DNA of 64,000 nt from positions 1,736,001-1,800,000 of the forward strand of contig OY756150.1 in assembly GCA_963576785.1 (NCBI GenBank), in the 5' to 3' direction. The notes under the pieces are model-generated. The model was given only the letters and a program-made list of their open reading frames with translations. It did not search any database and was not told where the DNA came from. Each line of letters opens with the position of its first letter. Position 1 is the stretch's first letter. The translations under genes and the position numbers were made by a program. Of this stretch, positions 11,144 to 22,765 are shown piece after piece. Origin of the DNA: Chlorophyllum brunneum. Taxonomy: Eukaryota; Basidiomycota; Agaricomycetes; Agaricales; Agaricaceae.

Positions 11144-14100
11144 TCATGATTGCTGCTTTTTACCTCCCCTTTTTATAGGTTTTGTCCTCGAAATTTTGCT
11201 CATAAATTCTTGTACCGCTTCCTTGGCATTGTCTAAATTTGTTTCGTCTTCCCATGTATCTTCCTCGGACATATATCCTTTCCAGTGTACTAGGTACTGT
11301 TTTTGTTTTCCTTTTGTATGGTGTCCTTGGACTTCGTCCACCTCGTAGTGTTCTTCATCATTGACTATTTTGGGGGTCGGTGGTGGCGGAGTACGCTGGC
11401 TGTCATACTCGGGTTTGTGATAGGGGGAGAGGAGTCTGCTGTTGAACATATCGTGTATCGCCCATGTTTTAGGTAGCTCCAGTTGGTAGCTTGTTTCACC
11501 TATTTTCCTTTTTACTCGGAATGGCCCATATCTCCTGTGATCTAGTTTCTTTGTCGGTCTTGTTGTCCTAATATTGTCTGCCTCAAGCCAAACTTGATCT
11601 CCTTCCAGGTACTTGTGTTCTGGTTTTGTGCTGTTCCGTTTCTCCATTTGTGCCTGATTTTGTTGTAGCATCTTGATCGTTTCTTGGCGTATGTCCTGTA
11701 GCTCCTGTATTCGCTCCGTGATTGCAGGAGCCTTGATCCTATTTGAGATATCTCCTTTCCATGGGTGTCGTCCGTATACTATCTGGAACGGTGAATGTCC
11801 CGTGGCACTATGTGTTTTATCGTTATACTGGAATTCTGCGGTGCTGAGCCATTTCTTCCAGTTGTCCTGCACATGGTTGATTACATTTCTGAGGTAGGCT
11901 TTGACTTCTTGGTTGACGCGCTCCGTTTGACTGTCTGTTTGTGGATGGTATGCCGTGGATAGGTTACGTTGGGTGCCAGTTGCTCTGCAAAGTTCCGCCA
12001 TGAATTTTGATGCGAATTGTGGTCCTCTGTCACTGATGATTCTGTGGGGTATCCCATGCTGTCTCCATATGTCATCCCGATAAATATCTCCTAACTCCTC
12101 GGATGATAGGGTGGTGTTGACTGTGCGTAGTCTAATCATTTTGCTGAAACAATCAACGATGACAAGTATCGCGTCGTATCCTTCTGATTCTGGTAGCGGT
12201 CCTATCATATCGATTGATATTTCTTCCCATGGTCCAGTGGGTATTGGTAGTGGATGAAGGTGTGTGGTAGGTTGTGTTTGGATTATTTTGTTTTGCTGAC
12301 ATGTGTCGCATCCCTTAATGTATCGTTTAACATCATTGTGCATTTGTGGCCACCAATATGTCCTTTTGAGGAGTTCGATCATTCTGTGTTGTCCCGGGTG
12401 TCCTACGTCCGTTCTGTCATGGTGTTGTTGGAGTATTTCTTGGCGTAACTCGGTGTTTGGCAGTACGTATATTCTTCCTTCAAAGATAGGCAATCCATCC
12501 ATTTCCCATGTCTCCTCTGGTCGTTTCTCCTTTTCTCTTATCCATTGTGTCTCTCTTCTTTGCTCCTTTCGTAATCGGTGTTTCAGATTTTCTTCTCCCA
12601 ATATTTCCCAAATTTGTCTGATCTCGGTGGTAGTGTTATCGAATAAGTGGTCGGGTAGTAGCGTGATATTTGTGTTGTCTTTGGTTGTGTCCGTTTTTGC
12701 TAATCTTGATAGCACATCTGCTTTCGTGTTTGTCTTTCCGGGTATGTGTTTTAGCATGTAGTGGTATTCTTGTAATTCCAGTTGCCATCTTGCCTGTCGT
12801 CCTGTGAGTTGTTGCGGTTTCCTGAAGTATTCTAGGTTCTTGTGGTCCGTCCATATCTCGAATGGTTTGTCAGCATTGAGTAGGTATTGTCTCCATGTTT
12901 TGATCGCTTCTTGGATTGCTAACAGTTCTTTGTCGTAGATTTGGTAGTTTTGTTCTGCCGGTGTCATTGTTCTCGAGTGGAAGGTGATAGGGTGCCACTG
13001 GTCATTCTGGTTTTGTGATAATACCGCTCCTACTCTGTATCCTGATGCATTCACCTCTACCCTGTATTGTCCTTTGTCTTGAGGCATTGCTAGTACTGGT
13101 TCGCTCGTGATCTTCTCCTTGATCATCTCAAACGCCTGTTGTTGTCATTCTGTCCATGCCCATTGCACGTCTTTCTTCTTCAGCTCATGTAGGGGTGTTG
13201 CTGTGTTACTAAAGTCTTGTATGAATCGTCGGTAGAAGTTTGCAAAACCCAGGAATTTTTCGACGTCTTTTACGGATTTGGGTGTTGGCCATTCTCTTAC
13301 TGCTTTCACCTTCTCTTCCTCCATTTTAACGCTGCCTTGTCCCACTATAAAACCCAGTATGGGTATTTCCTTCGCGTCGAACATACATTTTGACCTTTTG
13401 AAGTAGAGCTGGTGTCTGGCCGCAATATCTAAGAATCGCGTTGTTCTCTCCTCGAGTTCTTCTTGTGTGGTGCCTGGGATGACAAAATCGTCCATGTAGT
13501 TGACGAGCGCTCCTTCATGTAACATTTCCCGAAATACCGTGTTCATCATCCTCTGAAAGGTTGCCAGTGAATTGCTCATCCCAAAGAACATGACCGTAGG
13601 TTCGAATAATCCCTTGTTTGTTACAAATGCTGCTTTCCATTCATCTTCTTTCCTGATTCTGACATTGTTATATTCCCAAATGATGTCGAGCTTGTTGAAC
13701 ACCTTCGCATCCTTTAACCGATCTAGAACTTTGCTTATGAGTGGCAGTGGCGTTTTATCCTTGATGGTGTGTTCATTCAGCTTTTTGTAGTCCTGTACCA
13801 GGTGTTTTGTTCCATCCTTCTTTGGTATAAAGAAACATGGGGTGGCGTAGGGGGATTGGGATGGTCTGATTCGTCCTGAGGCGAGGTTCTTGTCAAGGAA
13901 CTTCTGTAGTTCCTATTTTTCCGTTATTGTCATTGGGTAGACTTTGGACTGTAGTACCGGGGGTGCATTCTCAGACAGGTTTATCTCGTGGTCCCATATC
14001 ATGTACTCGGGTAGTTTGTCGAAGTTTTTCTTGTTGAATAGGTGGGTGTATCGTCGGAGGTATGGTGGTAGATCTTCATCGTTCGTTTGGTCTGCTTTTT

Positions 14101-14542
14101 TCTCTTCGATATGTTCCTTGACTGTCCGTATTTTCTCGTTGAACTGTATGTCGCTATGTGATATTTTGCAATTGTCTGGGCATCTGGTGAACCATATGAC
14201 GTGATTGTTCCAATCGATTTCCGGGTTATGCTTGACTAGCCAATCGTGTCCGAGGTATAAGTCTGCGCTTTCTAATTGTGTTACTAGAGCATCGATTTGT
14301 TCCGTGTGATTGCCATTGTTTAATACCAGTTGTGCCTTGTCTGTTATCTCTCCTTTTTTATTTTCTGTTCCGTCCGCATTGATTACTCTGATCGGGGTTT
14401 CCAGGGGTTTGGTTGGGATCTGCTCTTCTTCTATCATTCATTGTGCTATGCATGTGTGGGTGCATCTGGAGTCTACGAGGGTTGTAATTGGTCTGCATCC
14501 TTTTCTTGTCTGGATTGTTGAGTCGAGGAGAAGTTCGCGCAT
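11144..14542 (-). pseudogene. Gypsy pol, copy 1 (protease, RT, RNase H, integrase, chromodomain), broken
   Basis: A single frame from 14542 down to 11144 is interrupted by a TGA near 14438, a TAG at 13913 and a TGA at 13145. Domains in order: aspartic protease, whose DSG active site reads DSR (VDSRCTHT near 14480); reverse transcriptase with an intact YMDD box near 13495; RNase H (LELQEYHYMLKHIPGKTNTKADVLS); integrase with an HHCC zinc finger (GHPGQHR .. CDTCQ) and a DDE core (SIDMIGPLP, SDRGPQF, TERVNQE); and a C-terminal chromodomain (HWKGYMSEEDTWED) near 11270. The 660-residue 3' piece (13126-11144) is uninterrupted. Confidence 0.95.
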
Positions 14543-14625
14543 AGGGTTTCATTTTTGGGGAATCATGTATCGTCTATTGTGGGATAAAACAGAAACTCTA
14601 GGTTTATTGGCTCATGGGTTTGCGC

Positions 14626-15871
14626 CTACTCGGAGCCTTTGACAAAATCCTCTTTCTCCTCCATTTCTTGTTCATCGTCCTCATTGATCTCTCTGATATG
14701 GGCTTTCTTGGGTGCCCGGCAGTTCTTCGAGATGTGGCCTTGTTTGCCACAATTGTAACACGTTATTTTGGTGTACATGACTTTCGTCTTCTTCCTGCAG
14801 TATTTGGCGATATGCCCATAGAGGTTGCAGTTGTAGCACCTCGGTTTTCTGTTTTGATTGATGTCTGCCCTTTATCTTCCTATCTCCATAGGTTGTCCTC
14901 TATCTCCATAAGTAATTCCGGTGGTGGTTCTGACATTTCCTCGGGTGATGTCCGTTGTTTCGTAACCCTGTCCCACTGCGAGGATCGTAGTTTTCCATTT
15001 GCTATATGTCGTTGGGACGGAGGTTGTCGGGTAGCCTACTATGGTTCTAATAATGTCTGCTTGGGTGTGACATTTGAGGAGGAATATTGCGTGGGTGTCA
15101 TCTGTCTCCGCTTGGGCTCTTAATGCCTCGAATTCGATTAAGAAGTCTGCTGTGTTCTTCTTTCCTTGTTTGAACGTCTCGATTTCTCCTTCTGCTATGG
15201 CTTTCCTATTCCCCAAGGAGAATGTGGCTTCTATTTCTTTTGTAAAGTCATCCCATGCTGGTGTTTTCTTATTCTGGATGGCTTGTAGCTGCGTGTTGGC
15301 GTTAAGGGCCTGCTAGACCCCCTTTCATTCTTGCCAGAATTGCTACTATCTTCTGTTCTTCTTCGTCTATCTTGTTAAACATCAACCACAAGGATATGGC
15401 TCTTCACCAGTTGTCAAATCTGGTTCAGTCGCCATTGAAATATCCTGGCTCTGGGGCTAGGTTCTTTGGGATGTTGATTTCTTCTGTCATTTCTGGTTCT
15501 GTTTCTGGTTCGCTGTGTTTGTTTTCGTAGGTCTTAGCAATTTCTATATCGGCTGTGGTGTCGGCGACTTCTGTGTCGATTCCTTCTTCAGATGGAGCTG
15601 GTTCTTCGTCTGTGCTGTGCTTGGATTCTTCCTCGTATGTCTTGGCGATATCTATATCGGATGTGTTTTCGGCGACTTCTATGTCGAATTCTGTTTCAAA
15701 TAGAGCTGTATTTTTGTCTATGCTGTGTTCGGATTTCTGCCGTTTGAGGCCTTCAGGGATTTCTAGTTCTGTTGATCGTTTAGATCCTGTTGCTACAGGT
15801 GAACCCTGGATATCGGATGGTCTCGGAGCTCTGTGTCTTCTCGGTGTTCTCGATGAGCTACTGCTGCTCAT
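14626..15871 (-). pseudogene. Gypsy gag, copy 1, broken
   Basis: This is the counterpart of the gag at 57003-58241. The N-terminal 148 codons (MSSSSSSRTPRRHRAPRPSD) are open, rich in Ser, Glu and Thr with a repeated acidic motif. A TGA at 15425 stands where copy 2 has AGA, and a frameshift follows near 15310. The capsid-like part continues (14872-15216), then two zinc knuckles near 14700-14850. Confidence 0.88.
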
Positions 15872-15951
15872 ATACTGTCGTCCTGGTCGGAGGCTGTTAT
15901 TCCAAGCCTAGCTACAACTAGTGGCACCTCTCTTGCAAGGTGAGTTGAATG

Positions 15952-15963
15952 ACACTTTACCAA
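15952..15963 (-). promoter_or_regulatory. Putative self-primer binding site, gypsy copy 1
   Basis: On the minus strand this reads TTGGTAAAGTGT, one base inside the 5' LTR. It is the exact reverse complement of ACACTTTACCAA inside the same LTR (plus coordinates 16049-16060), about 34 nt after the LTR TATA box. The arrangement is identical in copy 2. Confidence 0.65.
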
Positions 15964-15964
15964 A

Positions 15965-16243
15965 TGTTATGACCTTAGTCTCTGACTCAGGTTGCAAGCC
16001 TTTTGGGTAAAGGAAAGGAAGTAGAGAAAGGAAGAAGGGATGATACGATTGGTAAAGTGTAAGGAATACATCAAGTATTACTACACTTTATATACTAGTG
16101 GTAGGAGCTGAGAATAAGGGAGTCGAGTAAAGGAGTCAGACAGGAGGCATAGCCTCTAGGGGTAATACAGGAGGTGAAACGAGTATGAGGGTACCCGAGG
16201 TAACGGGCGCATGATAGGAATGAATGGCCTATAGTTCGTAACA
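15965..16243 (-). repeat. 5' LTR of gypsy copy 1
   Basis: This is the partner of 9825-10103, same length. It differs from it at a handful of positions (for example TGTTATGACC against TGTTACGACC). A TATA box (TATATAAA on the minus strand, 16087-16094) lies about 34 nt before the predicted RNA start. Confidence 0.95.
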
Positions 16244-17356
16244 CAAAGATTCAATGAGTTTTTGGAGCTTTCCCTTGAATTTAGTGGATATCAGCCCTTT
16301 CCCAATAACCAACCACCTTCACAGACTCTTAGTGGCATGATCACCATGTCCAAATTTGACTTTTGGAGATGATTGACCATGTGAACATTAAATATCCATT
16401 CATGCCACTGATAGGTGGAGGAAGTGCCATCATACCTTTACACTCACCCGTATCCCTTCTTCTATTCATCATCTGTGCCATAGGGTCTTCGGATCCATCA
16501 TGCTTCAGTATGTGTTGTTGTGAGAGCTGCTGTTGTTTTTGGTTCTGTTTTGATTTCAACCAAGTGATTTCCTTGGCAAAGAGGGTGGGTAGTTTGGAAT
16601 ATAGCCATCATATATAATTGATTGACATGAACGCGGTGCATCCATGTGGGGCAGGATCTGAAAAGGAAGTCAGGATTAAGCTATAACAAGTTGTACAGGC
16701 CCATTGAACAATGGATCTACAGTGAAATGTCCATCCGCAGCTGCAGTTAGCCAGGAAAGATTTGATTTTTTAGCCTACCTGATACAAACTGAGCCAAGGT
16801 TCATTAACATTGAACGTTGATCCACTATTTTGACACTGGGATCCTGCGTCCCAACAGGCTTTCGAAAATTAGTAAATGTCGGCCCTTGTCTCTTGTAGTA
16901 GGCCTGGATATAATGTATTAAATGGAGGGGTGATACAATAAGTGCGTGTAGTAAGCTTAGGGCGAGAGAAGGGGCTGTGCCTTTCTGCTTGACAGCGTGT
17001 TTCCTGGGGAGTCGATAACATCCGGGGCGAGCAGTGGACGTCGGGTCTGACCGTGATGAACTTTCAGGGGGAGCCAGGCTGCACAGGCACAGTGCAGTAA
17101 AGCCTGGGAGTGTTAGATAGTTCGGGGAGCAGGTGAGCCAACCAGTGGTCACGACAGTAGTGCCAAGAGGGTGGAAGCCATGACCATCGTGACCTTGGCT
17201 TTGGACGAGGAGTCCGCTCATATCAGACTATCCGCACTTTCGACGCTACAAAGATACCTGTGATAACCGAGCACCATCGCTGACTCTCAATGGCGCAATC
17301 AGTGGTTCCAAATTTGTCTTGGCGACACACGATTAGGATTGAGCATTGAATCTGTG
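16244..17356. other. Intergenic: right half of repeat copy 2, then nothing recognised
   Basis: 16249-16360 completes the repeat split by the gypsy element. At 17282-17356 the end of that repeat recurs just downstream of F-box copy 2. A minus-strand open frame at 16775-17221 has no recognisable motif, and no splice partner was seen. I call no gene here. Confidence 0.4.
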
Positions 17357-19038
17357 CTAGATAACATCAACAATTAACAGAGCGTGATTCCATGCCTCAT
17401 TAAGGAATACTAAACGACCTATATCCTCATCAAATCCAAGAAGTCTACGGGGAAGAGGTGGTGCTTCACGATTAGAGAGAAGGAGAGGCATAGACTGGAC
17501 AGGTAGAGTCAGGTTCCATTCATGGGTCACAATCCCATAAGTTTCGTTTACACGGTCGAGGAATAGCGATGCTGAGATTCCAAGCGCATAACAATTTGTG
17601 AAATCCCAATCCCCGTTGCGCCTGCCCAAATCGACAGCCACTGGAGGAATGGCCTTGTCGTGTGGTATCACAACTCCCCTAATCTCCTTATAGTCCACTA
17701 GTGTGACCAGCCGCGATTCGGACGTTCCAGGAAACAGTCGGAGATCTGACCGATGATAACAGGACACTTCAACAGTATGCAGCAGCTGGATTGACCTTCC
17801 TGGAGTCGATCCGTCGGTGTGGGGGTAGATTTCGAAGAGATACAGTAAATGTGGTGATGTAGCATACACGATGAACATATTTTTGTGGATGAATTCCACA
17901 AGCTGGGAAGCTTCGTTAAGTAGGAAATGAAAAAGGGACTGATCTTTGACGAACCGTGGAAAGTACACCTTGGAACTGGTGAACAACAGGTTTGATGGAA
18001 GGGTATTCCAGGTGTCCCGCAGTGGCTGGTGCCTCGCTGTAATGATAAACTCTGACCTCTTTATTGAGGGTGAGTCCCACAAGCTCCTCAGGCTCTCCCC
18101 AAACTTCAACGACATGTTGATCGTTCAGAGCGAAACGGGGATGTTTGTAACCTGGTCGGGAATCCCGAAACAAAGCGTAAGGTCTGGCTACCAAAGTGGC
18201 GCTTGCACCGTGGCCAACTAGCTCTACGTGGTATATAAAATTTCGTGCACCTTGTGGGGTGTCTGAAAGCAATGGTCTTGTATTAGTCTAGGAAATGGAA
18301 GGCAAAGTTCATTACCTTCTCCCCTGATGTAACCCGCAACACGGAAAGAGAGCCGTGGCCTTGATCTATCGACCCAGAGGGTGTAATCAATGTCGAGCTT
18401 CTGGTCCTTCAGTGCCCGATCAAGCTCGCGATGATCATATAATACACGTGGTGTTGGATCCGCGTCGTGCAGGTCGAGTACATACATGACAGCAGAATTG
18501 TAACCCACAAGGAGCCACCGGCCGCCTGGGACAAGTTTGTGGTACGACGGTCCGGTAATCCCCCAAGATTGTATGACATGGGATCGGAACCGTGGTTGTA
18601 TGGAACCGGCCCATACTTTTTGGGCTCGATATCGTCGTAGGACCCACTGCTCCAACTCAACCACGGTATATTCGTCGCATCCTTCTTCGGGAGGCAGTAT
18701 GCCATGCTTTGTTTGGAGTTCGGCAACGAAGTTGTACCACAGCTGGCGGGATTTTGTGACAGAGTGCAAAGTCTTGCAAGTCTGCTCAAGATGTATTTAA
18801 TTCACTCGGAGGAAGGAGTAGGAATTCTGCGCACCTGTCTGACCTCAAGTACACTATGGCAATCTATGTGCATGAGGATATGGGATAGCACCTCGACGGG
18901 CAACGAAGTGAATGTCCAGTTCTGCTCTTCACCGGGAGACTCATTGAAGGTAAAGGAGAAGGAAAGTAACCGGCGACAAAACCTCCAGATTCGGAACCTT
19001 GTGAGCCGGGTGATGAAGTGGAAGGGAAAGCCCAACAT
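17357..19038 (-). CDS. F-box protein, copy 2
   Basis: Exons 19038-18835, 18781-18316, 18262-17955 and 17902-17357 join to 507 residues; introns are 53, 53 and 52 nt. Each intron is at the position found in the copy at 2941-4614, and the proteins align end to end (for example FRDSRPG.KH.RFALNDQ and FLDRVN.TYGIVTHEWN). The F-box is LPVEVLSHILMHID near residue 46. Exon 4 uses a CTTAAC branch site. It is intact and in the same orientation as copy 1, about 13 kb away. It probably arose by segmental duplication before the gypsy landed between them. Confidence 0.88.
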
Positions 19039-19783
19039 GAATTAATATTTCGAACTGGTGATGCTCAAATTGTCGCGTGGGTTACCCCCATAAGGGCATA
19101 CGGAGATAAGCGAGATCCCAAGCCGAAAGCATATCAGTCGAGGTTAAGCCAACTCAAGTGGATGTACCCAAGTATATTGTAGTTCAACTTGGTCTTATGA
19201 CTTTCCGCAGTATATATCGTAATGTCAGAGATATCGAGTGCAATGAACTGGAGCGTACGCTCAAGTACGCTCCCCGCTTGGAATATCGCTTAATTTTGGT
19301 GGCCACCCCCACAATAATTTCTTCTCCAATAATTTCTGGACAGTCCCTGGAGCGATTATTGAGTTGAAGTGGATTGATGGATGCCAATTTTGCTGGTCAA
19401 AGTCAGGCACCTCATGTCAAGATTTCAGTGCTAGGATCCCGCGTTTCAGTCGTCGAACTAAGACTATACGATGTTATCACTTGAAGACGATTGCCTGGTC
19501 CATAATTTCAATCTTTTTTTATCGGACATCGACAGATAATCGTCTTCGTACTTCCTACGTTTGATTGATGGTCTCCTGGCTCCAAGTGTCTCATCCCTAT
19601 CTGGAGGAGAGGAGGTGAATAAATTGAACGGTTTTCTTGCTACCCACCGGTAGCTACGCCGCTTTGCTGGCCAGAGCTACCAAAAAACATTTTCCAAATG
19701 TCGTCAGGGAGCGAGATATAAGCCATACCAACATCTTCAATCAAAGATAATACACAAAACCGGAGTAGTGAATCCTAACCTCC
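19039..19783. other. Intergenic region upstream of F-box 2
   Basis: The segment lies between the F-box 2 start and the 3' end of the membrane-protein gene. It contains the perfect 12-bp palindrome GAGCGTACGCTC (19251-19262) followed by a second GTACGCTC. No gene or RNA was recognised. Confidence 0.35.
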
Positions 19784-21056
19784 TCAGCTCCAAATATTGT
19801 CGTCGTTGACCTCCCTTGGCGCCCTCTCATTCTCGCGCCGCCTCCTTGCTTGCTCGCTTTGATTCCTATGTAACCCCGGATGCTCACCATCGTCCGCCAG
19901 TGCGACGGGCTGCCTCTTGCGAAGCCTGTGATACAGCTCCGCCGCGATCAACGCGAGCGGGTGTAAGACAGTGCAGACGATCACAGTAGCCTGTGAGCAA
20001 CCGAACGAGTCAGCGGGTCGCAAGGAATGCGTAGGTCTGGTAGAAGGAAGACTTACATAAACAGGGGTAGGTTTCGGCCTCTCACTCCAGATACTGACAC
20101 AAATCCAAGTAGCCGCCACGGTCCATACAATATCACGGCGAAGGATGACGACAATGAGGCCGACCAGGTTTGTTCCAAGGACAACACCAAATGCGGGCCA
20201 CACATGCCACGGTGTGTAGTGTGTGTTCCAACCGGGGCTGGTAGGGATGTGTATGAAACCAAGTGTGATGCTATACACCGCGACCGATTGTCAGTCTTGG
20301 AATGGTAGAAACTACCTGGTGCAACTGGACGTACAAGAGATTCAACGGAAAGAGGAGGGCGAATGGAAGGATGAAGAAAAAGCGAAGCGGTGCATGGATG
20401 AGAGCGGTGTCAAATGGCCGAGAGGAAACGGGGGGATGATAGATCAACAGCGCGATATTGGAGTACAAGAGGAGAATGATTAGAATGCCCTGGAGGATTG
20501 TACAAAACAAGAACCATTCCATGACCTGAGAATAGAATGATCACGTCTGAGTGACTGCATTTGTATGCAAGAAAAACAGAAGTGGAGCACGAACCCAACC
20601 AATGGCCCAGACTGCCATAACAAAGTTCGAGAGCACGATGGTAAGGCCAACACCCTTTATCAACGCCTTCTTTGTCTCCTGTTTAGTGGCGAGGATCAGG
20701 AGTACGCAATATCCCACTTGCAGGAGATAGAGTGCCAACACATAGATCCCAATGGCCGCTATGTTTGGCGACATCGCTGTTGGTCGGAGGTGAGACACAC
20801 CACCTACTCGGAGCTTGAGCACTAGTATATCCATGAAGATCAATAAAAAACTATACCTATCGAGGGTTTGACAACAAAAGAGCAGATAAGAACGGCACAT
20901 ATGTTGATGACAAGTGAGAGGGGTGTTAGAACCTGTAACCTTCGGAAGAAACCATTAACTTCTAGCTACGGCGGACGCTGAAGTATGTTGTTACCTAGTC
21001 AATGCCAGGTAGTCTCTCACAGCGGGGTGATTTACGTCGACGGGAAGGGACTCCAT
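19784..21056 (-). CDS. Multi-pass membrane protein, 312 aa, function unknown
   Basis: Six exons (21056-20995, 20939-20857, 20776-20595, 20525-20335, 20270-20057, 19990-19784) keep frame; introns are 55-80 nt with GT..AG ends. The protein has about seven hydrophobic segments, for example LTPLSLVINICAVLIC, AIGIYVLALYLLQVGYCVLL, FFFILPFALLFPLNLF and FGVVLGTNLVGLIVVIL. It ends in a charged, Arg/Glu/Asn-rich tail of about 40 residues, probably cytosolic. The layout resembles fungal small integral-membrane families of unknown function; I cannot name the family with confidence. The 66-nt last intron is a multiple of three and could be retained without a frameshift. Confidence 0.72.
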
Positions 21057-21379
21057 GGTGGTCGAATGAGTGTAGGATTCTATCTGGGCGGTATTTGTGG
21101 GATCGGTGACGTCACGGCTGGCGTATACTAAGGCGACTAGGACATATCGGGAAGCGGACCGCCCCATCAAGCCTAAGGGCTAAGCTAGCACTGATGCACT
21201 GCACAGATGACTCTTGACATGAAAGGAAAACGCGGGTAAAGCTAAACTAATTATATTCCTGAATACCATCAGCTGAGGACAAAAAATGAGCGAGACCTTG
21301 AGTAGGTACTTGTGATACTAACGGTCAATGACACGATACCCAGCCACGAAATTTACAGTGCAACTCTTCGTTTGGGGCT
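21057..21379. promoter_or_regulatory. Intergenic: URM1 terminator and membrane-protein promoter
   Basis: The 323 bp between two minus-strand genes contain a TGACGTCA CRE-type palindrome at 21108-21115 (context GGTGACGTCACGG), about 55 bp upstream of the downstream gene's ATG. Nothing else stands out. Confidence 0.45.
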
Positions 21380-21788
21380 CTAGCCTCCGTGTAACGTCGA
21401 TATGAATACGATTTCATCCCCGTCCTGCAGGACATAATCTCCCTCTCCTTCTAGCTCCCAGTCTGTATCATTAACGAGAACCAAAATACCCGGACGTCTA
21501 TCGGGAAGTCAATCACATAACTGCGGAGAAACGAGGAGACACTTACACGGTCTCATTCTCAATAAACAGCTCTGGTCGCTCTTGCAATAGATGGTCTCGA
21601 AGGTAGTGAATCAGGTATGTGATATCGGTGGATTTGGTCTCTGCGTCATTTTCTGGTGGCGATAATGACGTGGAGTCATCTTTGGAAACGATAGATGGTA
21701 TAGAGATTCTGTGCGAGCGTTGATTTGAGAATAACAGCTCGAGTCCTCCGCTAAATTCAATTTTGAGAGAAAGGATATTTGGAGACAT
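21380..21788 (-). CDS. URM1: Ubiquitin-related modifier 1
   Basis: Two exons (21788-21547 and 21497-21380) separated by a 49-nt intron give 119 residues. The end is diagnostic: [12 protein letters not shown] followed by [12 protein letters not shown] and the stop, with the C-terminal Gly-Gly that is thiocarboxylated. Urm1 acts as a sulfur carrier for 2-thiolation of wobble uridine in tRNAs and as a protein modifier under oxidative stress. The N terminus ([13 protein letters not shown]) is the first beta-hairpin of the ubiquitin-like fold. Residues about 32-50 (Ser/Asp-rich) are an insertion relative to short family members. The gene is divergent from RCF1 with 195 bp between starts. Confidence 0.95.
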
Positions 21789-21983
21789 GGTGTATGTAAC
21801 GATTTAGTGCCAAAGTTATGTGCTCGTCCAGTAAGAAGAGCGAGATATGAGAATTGATTGTAAATTGCTCCCCACGTGATTTAGGGTAGCTCCGATCAAT
21901 CCCTGCCGTTTTCCGTCGGAGCGTCATCCACTTCCCACATCTTCTCTGCAACCAGGCTACATTCTTAAATCTTTCGTCTAAGG
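21789..21983. promoter_or_regulatory. Bidirectional promoter URM1 / RCF1
   Basis: The 195 bp separate two divergent ATGs. They contain CCCACGTGAT (21871-21880) with a CACGTG core, the binding sequence of bHLH factors. The same 10-mer occurs in the divergent promoter at 35891-35900. Confidence 0.6.
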
Positions 21984-22765
21984 ATGACCAATAGAATCGA
22001 CTATGGATACGAAACATGGTCAGAGAAATTTAAACGAAAGTTTAGCGAAAACCCTTGGGTACCCATTGGTAAGTTCACCTTGTTCACACCACCCTTCTTT
22101 GCATATCCTTTCTACCTTTCTTCTGGTTTTTGTCCAACAAGGTATCGGAATCAGTGCTCATAATTCAATTAACAGGTTGTTTAGCTACAACTGGTGCTCT
22201 TCTCATGGCTTCAATCAAGATGCGTGCAGGCCAATCCAAGGATATGCAATACTGGCTGCGTGCGCGTGTTGCACTTCAAGGTTTCACTCTTGTTGCCCTT
22301 GTGGCAGGATCCATGGCAATTCAAGCCCAAAGAAAGGGCCAAGTAGCAGATACCGGTACGTAGTCAGTTCTCCTGTTTGCTTTTTCTCCTATCCCGACAC
22401 TTCCTCCTTCCTCCCCCACTTCTATCCTGTCCCATATATCCTATATAAGAGAATAAAGTCTCAATACTGGTATAGGAGATGGTATGCCCCGGAATGAAGC
22501 AACGACAGAACTTTTACGGGATCAAAAGAAAGGAAAGGAGAAAGCCGAGTTTGAGGAGCGATTGAAGGATGCCGAGATTGCACATGCGGAAGAACGGGCT
22601 GCTACCGCTCGGATACTCGGTAGTGCCAAAGATCATGAAGGCGCTCCCACCGCCGACGAACTCAACAACAGCCAGAGTGCAGCCACAACTGGAGACGCGA
22701 AAGGTGGAAGCTCTTGGAAGCGATGGCCTTGGAGATCTCAAGGCAATTCGGACAAAAAGCAGTAA
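21984..22765 (+). CDS. RCF1: Respiratory supercomplex factor 1 (HIG1 domain)
   Basis: Exons 21984-22068, 22176-22355 and 22476-22765 give 184 residues. The HIG_1_N domain covers residues about 20-85: ENPWVPIGCLATTGALL is the first membrane helix, and the loop carries QYWLRARVALQ, which fits the Q-x3-R-x-R-x3-Q signature of type 1 HIG1 proteins. The second helix is GFTLVALVAGSMAI. Rcf1 sits in the mitochondrial inner membrane and supports assembly of cytochrome c oxidase and III-IV supercomplexes. The C-terminal ~90 residues are charged coiled coil (EKAEFEERLKDAEIAHAEER), as in fungal orthologs. Introns of 107 and 120 nt are longer than elsewhere in the window. Confidence 0.94.

Larger units (their letters stand above)
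9825..16243 (-). mobile_element. Ty3/gypsy chromovirus, copy 1 (full length, 6,419 bp)
   Basis: The element is bounded by two 279-bp LTRs and flanked by CAAAA (9820-9824) and CAAAG (16244-16248), a 5-bp target duplication with one mismatch. On the minus strand the order is 5' LTR, primer site, gag, pol with chromodomain, ORF3, polypurine tract, 3' LTR. All three ORFs carry stops or frameshifts, so it cannot make its own proteins. The two LTRs differ at only about six positions by eye, so insertion is fairly recent. The same family occurs at 56616-63058. Confidence 0.96.

Noticed and set aside
12254..12761. Plus-strand ORFs inside gypsy copy 1 (and the mirror set in copy 2)
   Set aside because: They are antisense shadows of the integrase and RNase H frames.
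16775..17221. 148-codon minus-strand ORF upstream of the gypsy flank
   Set aside because: Composition looks random, no motif, no splice context; probably chance.
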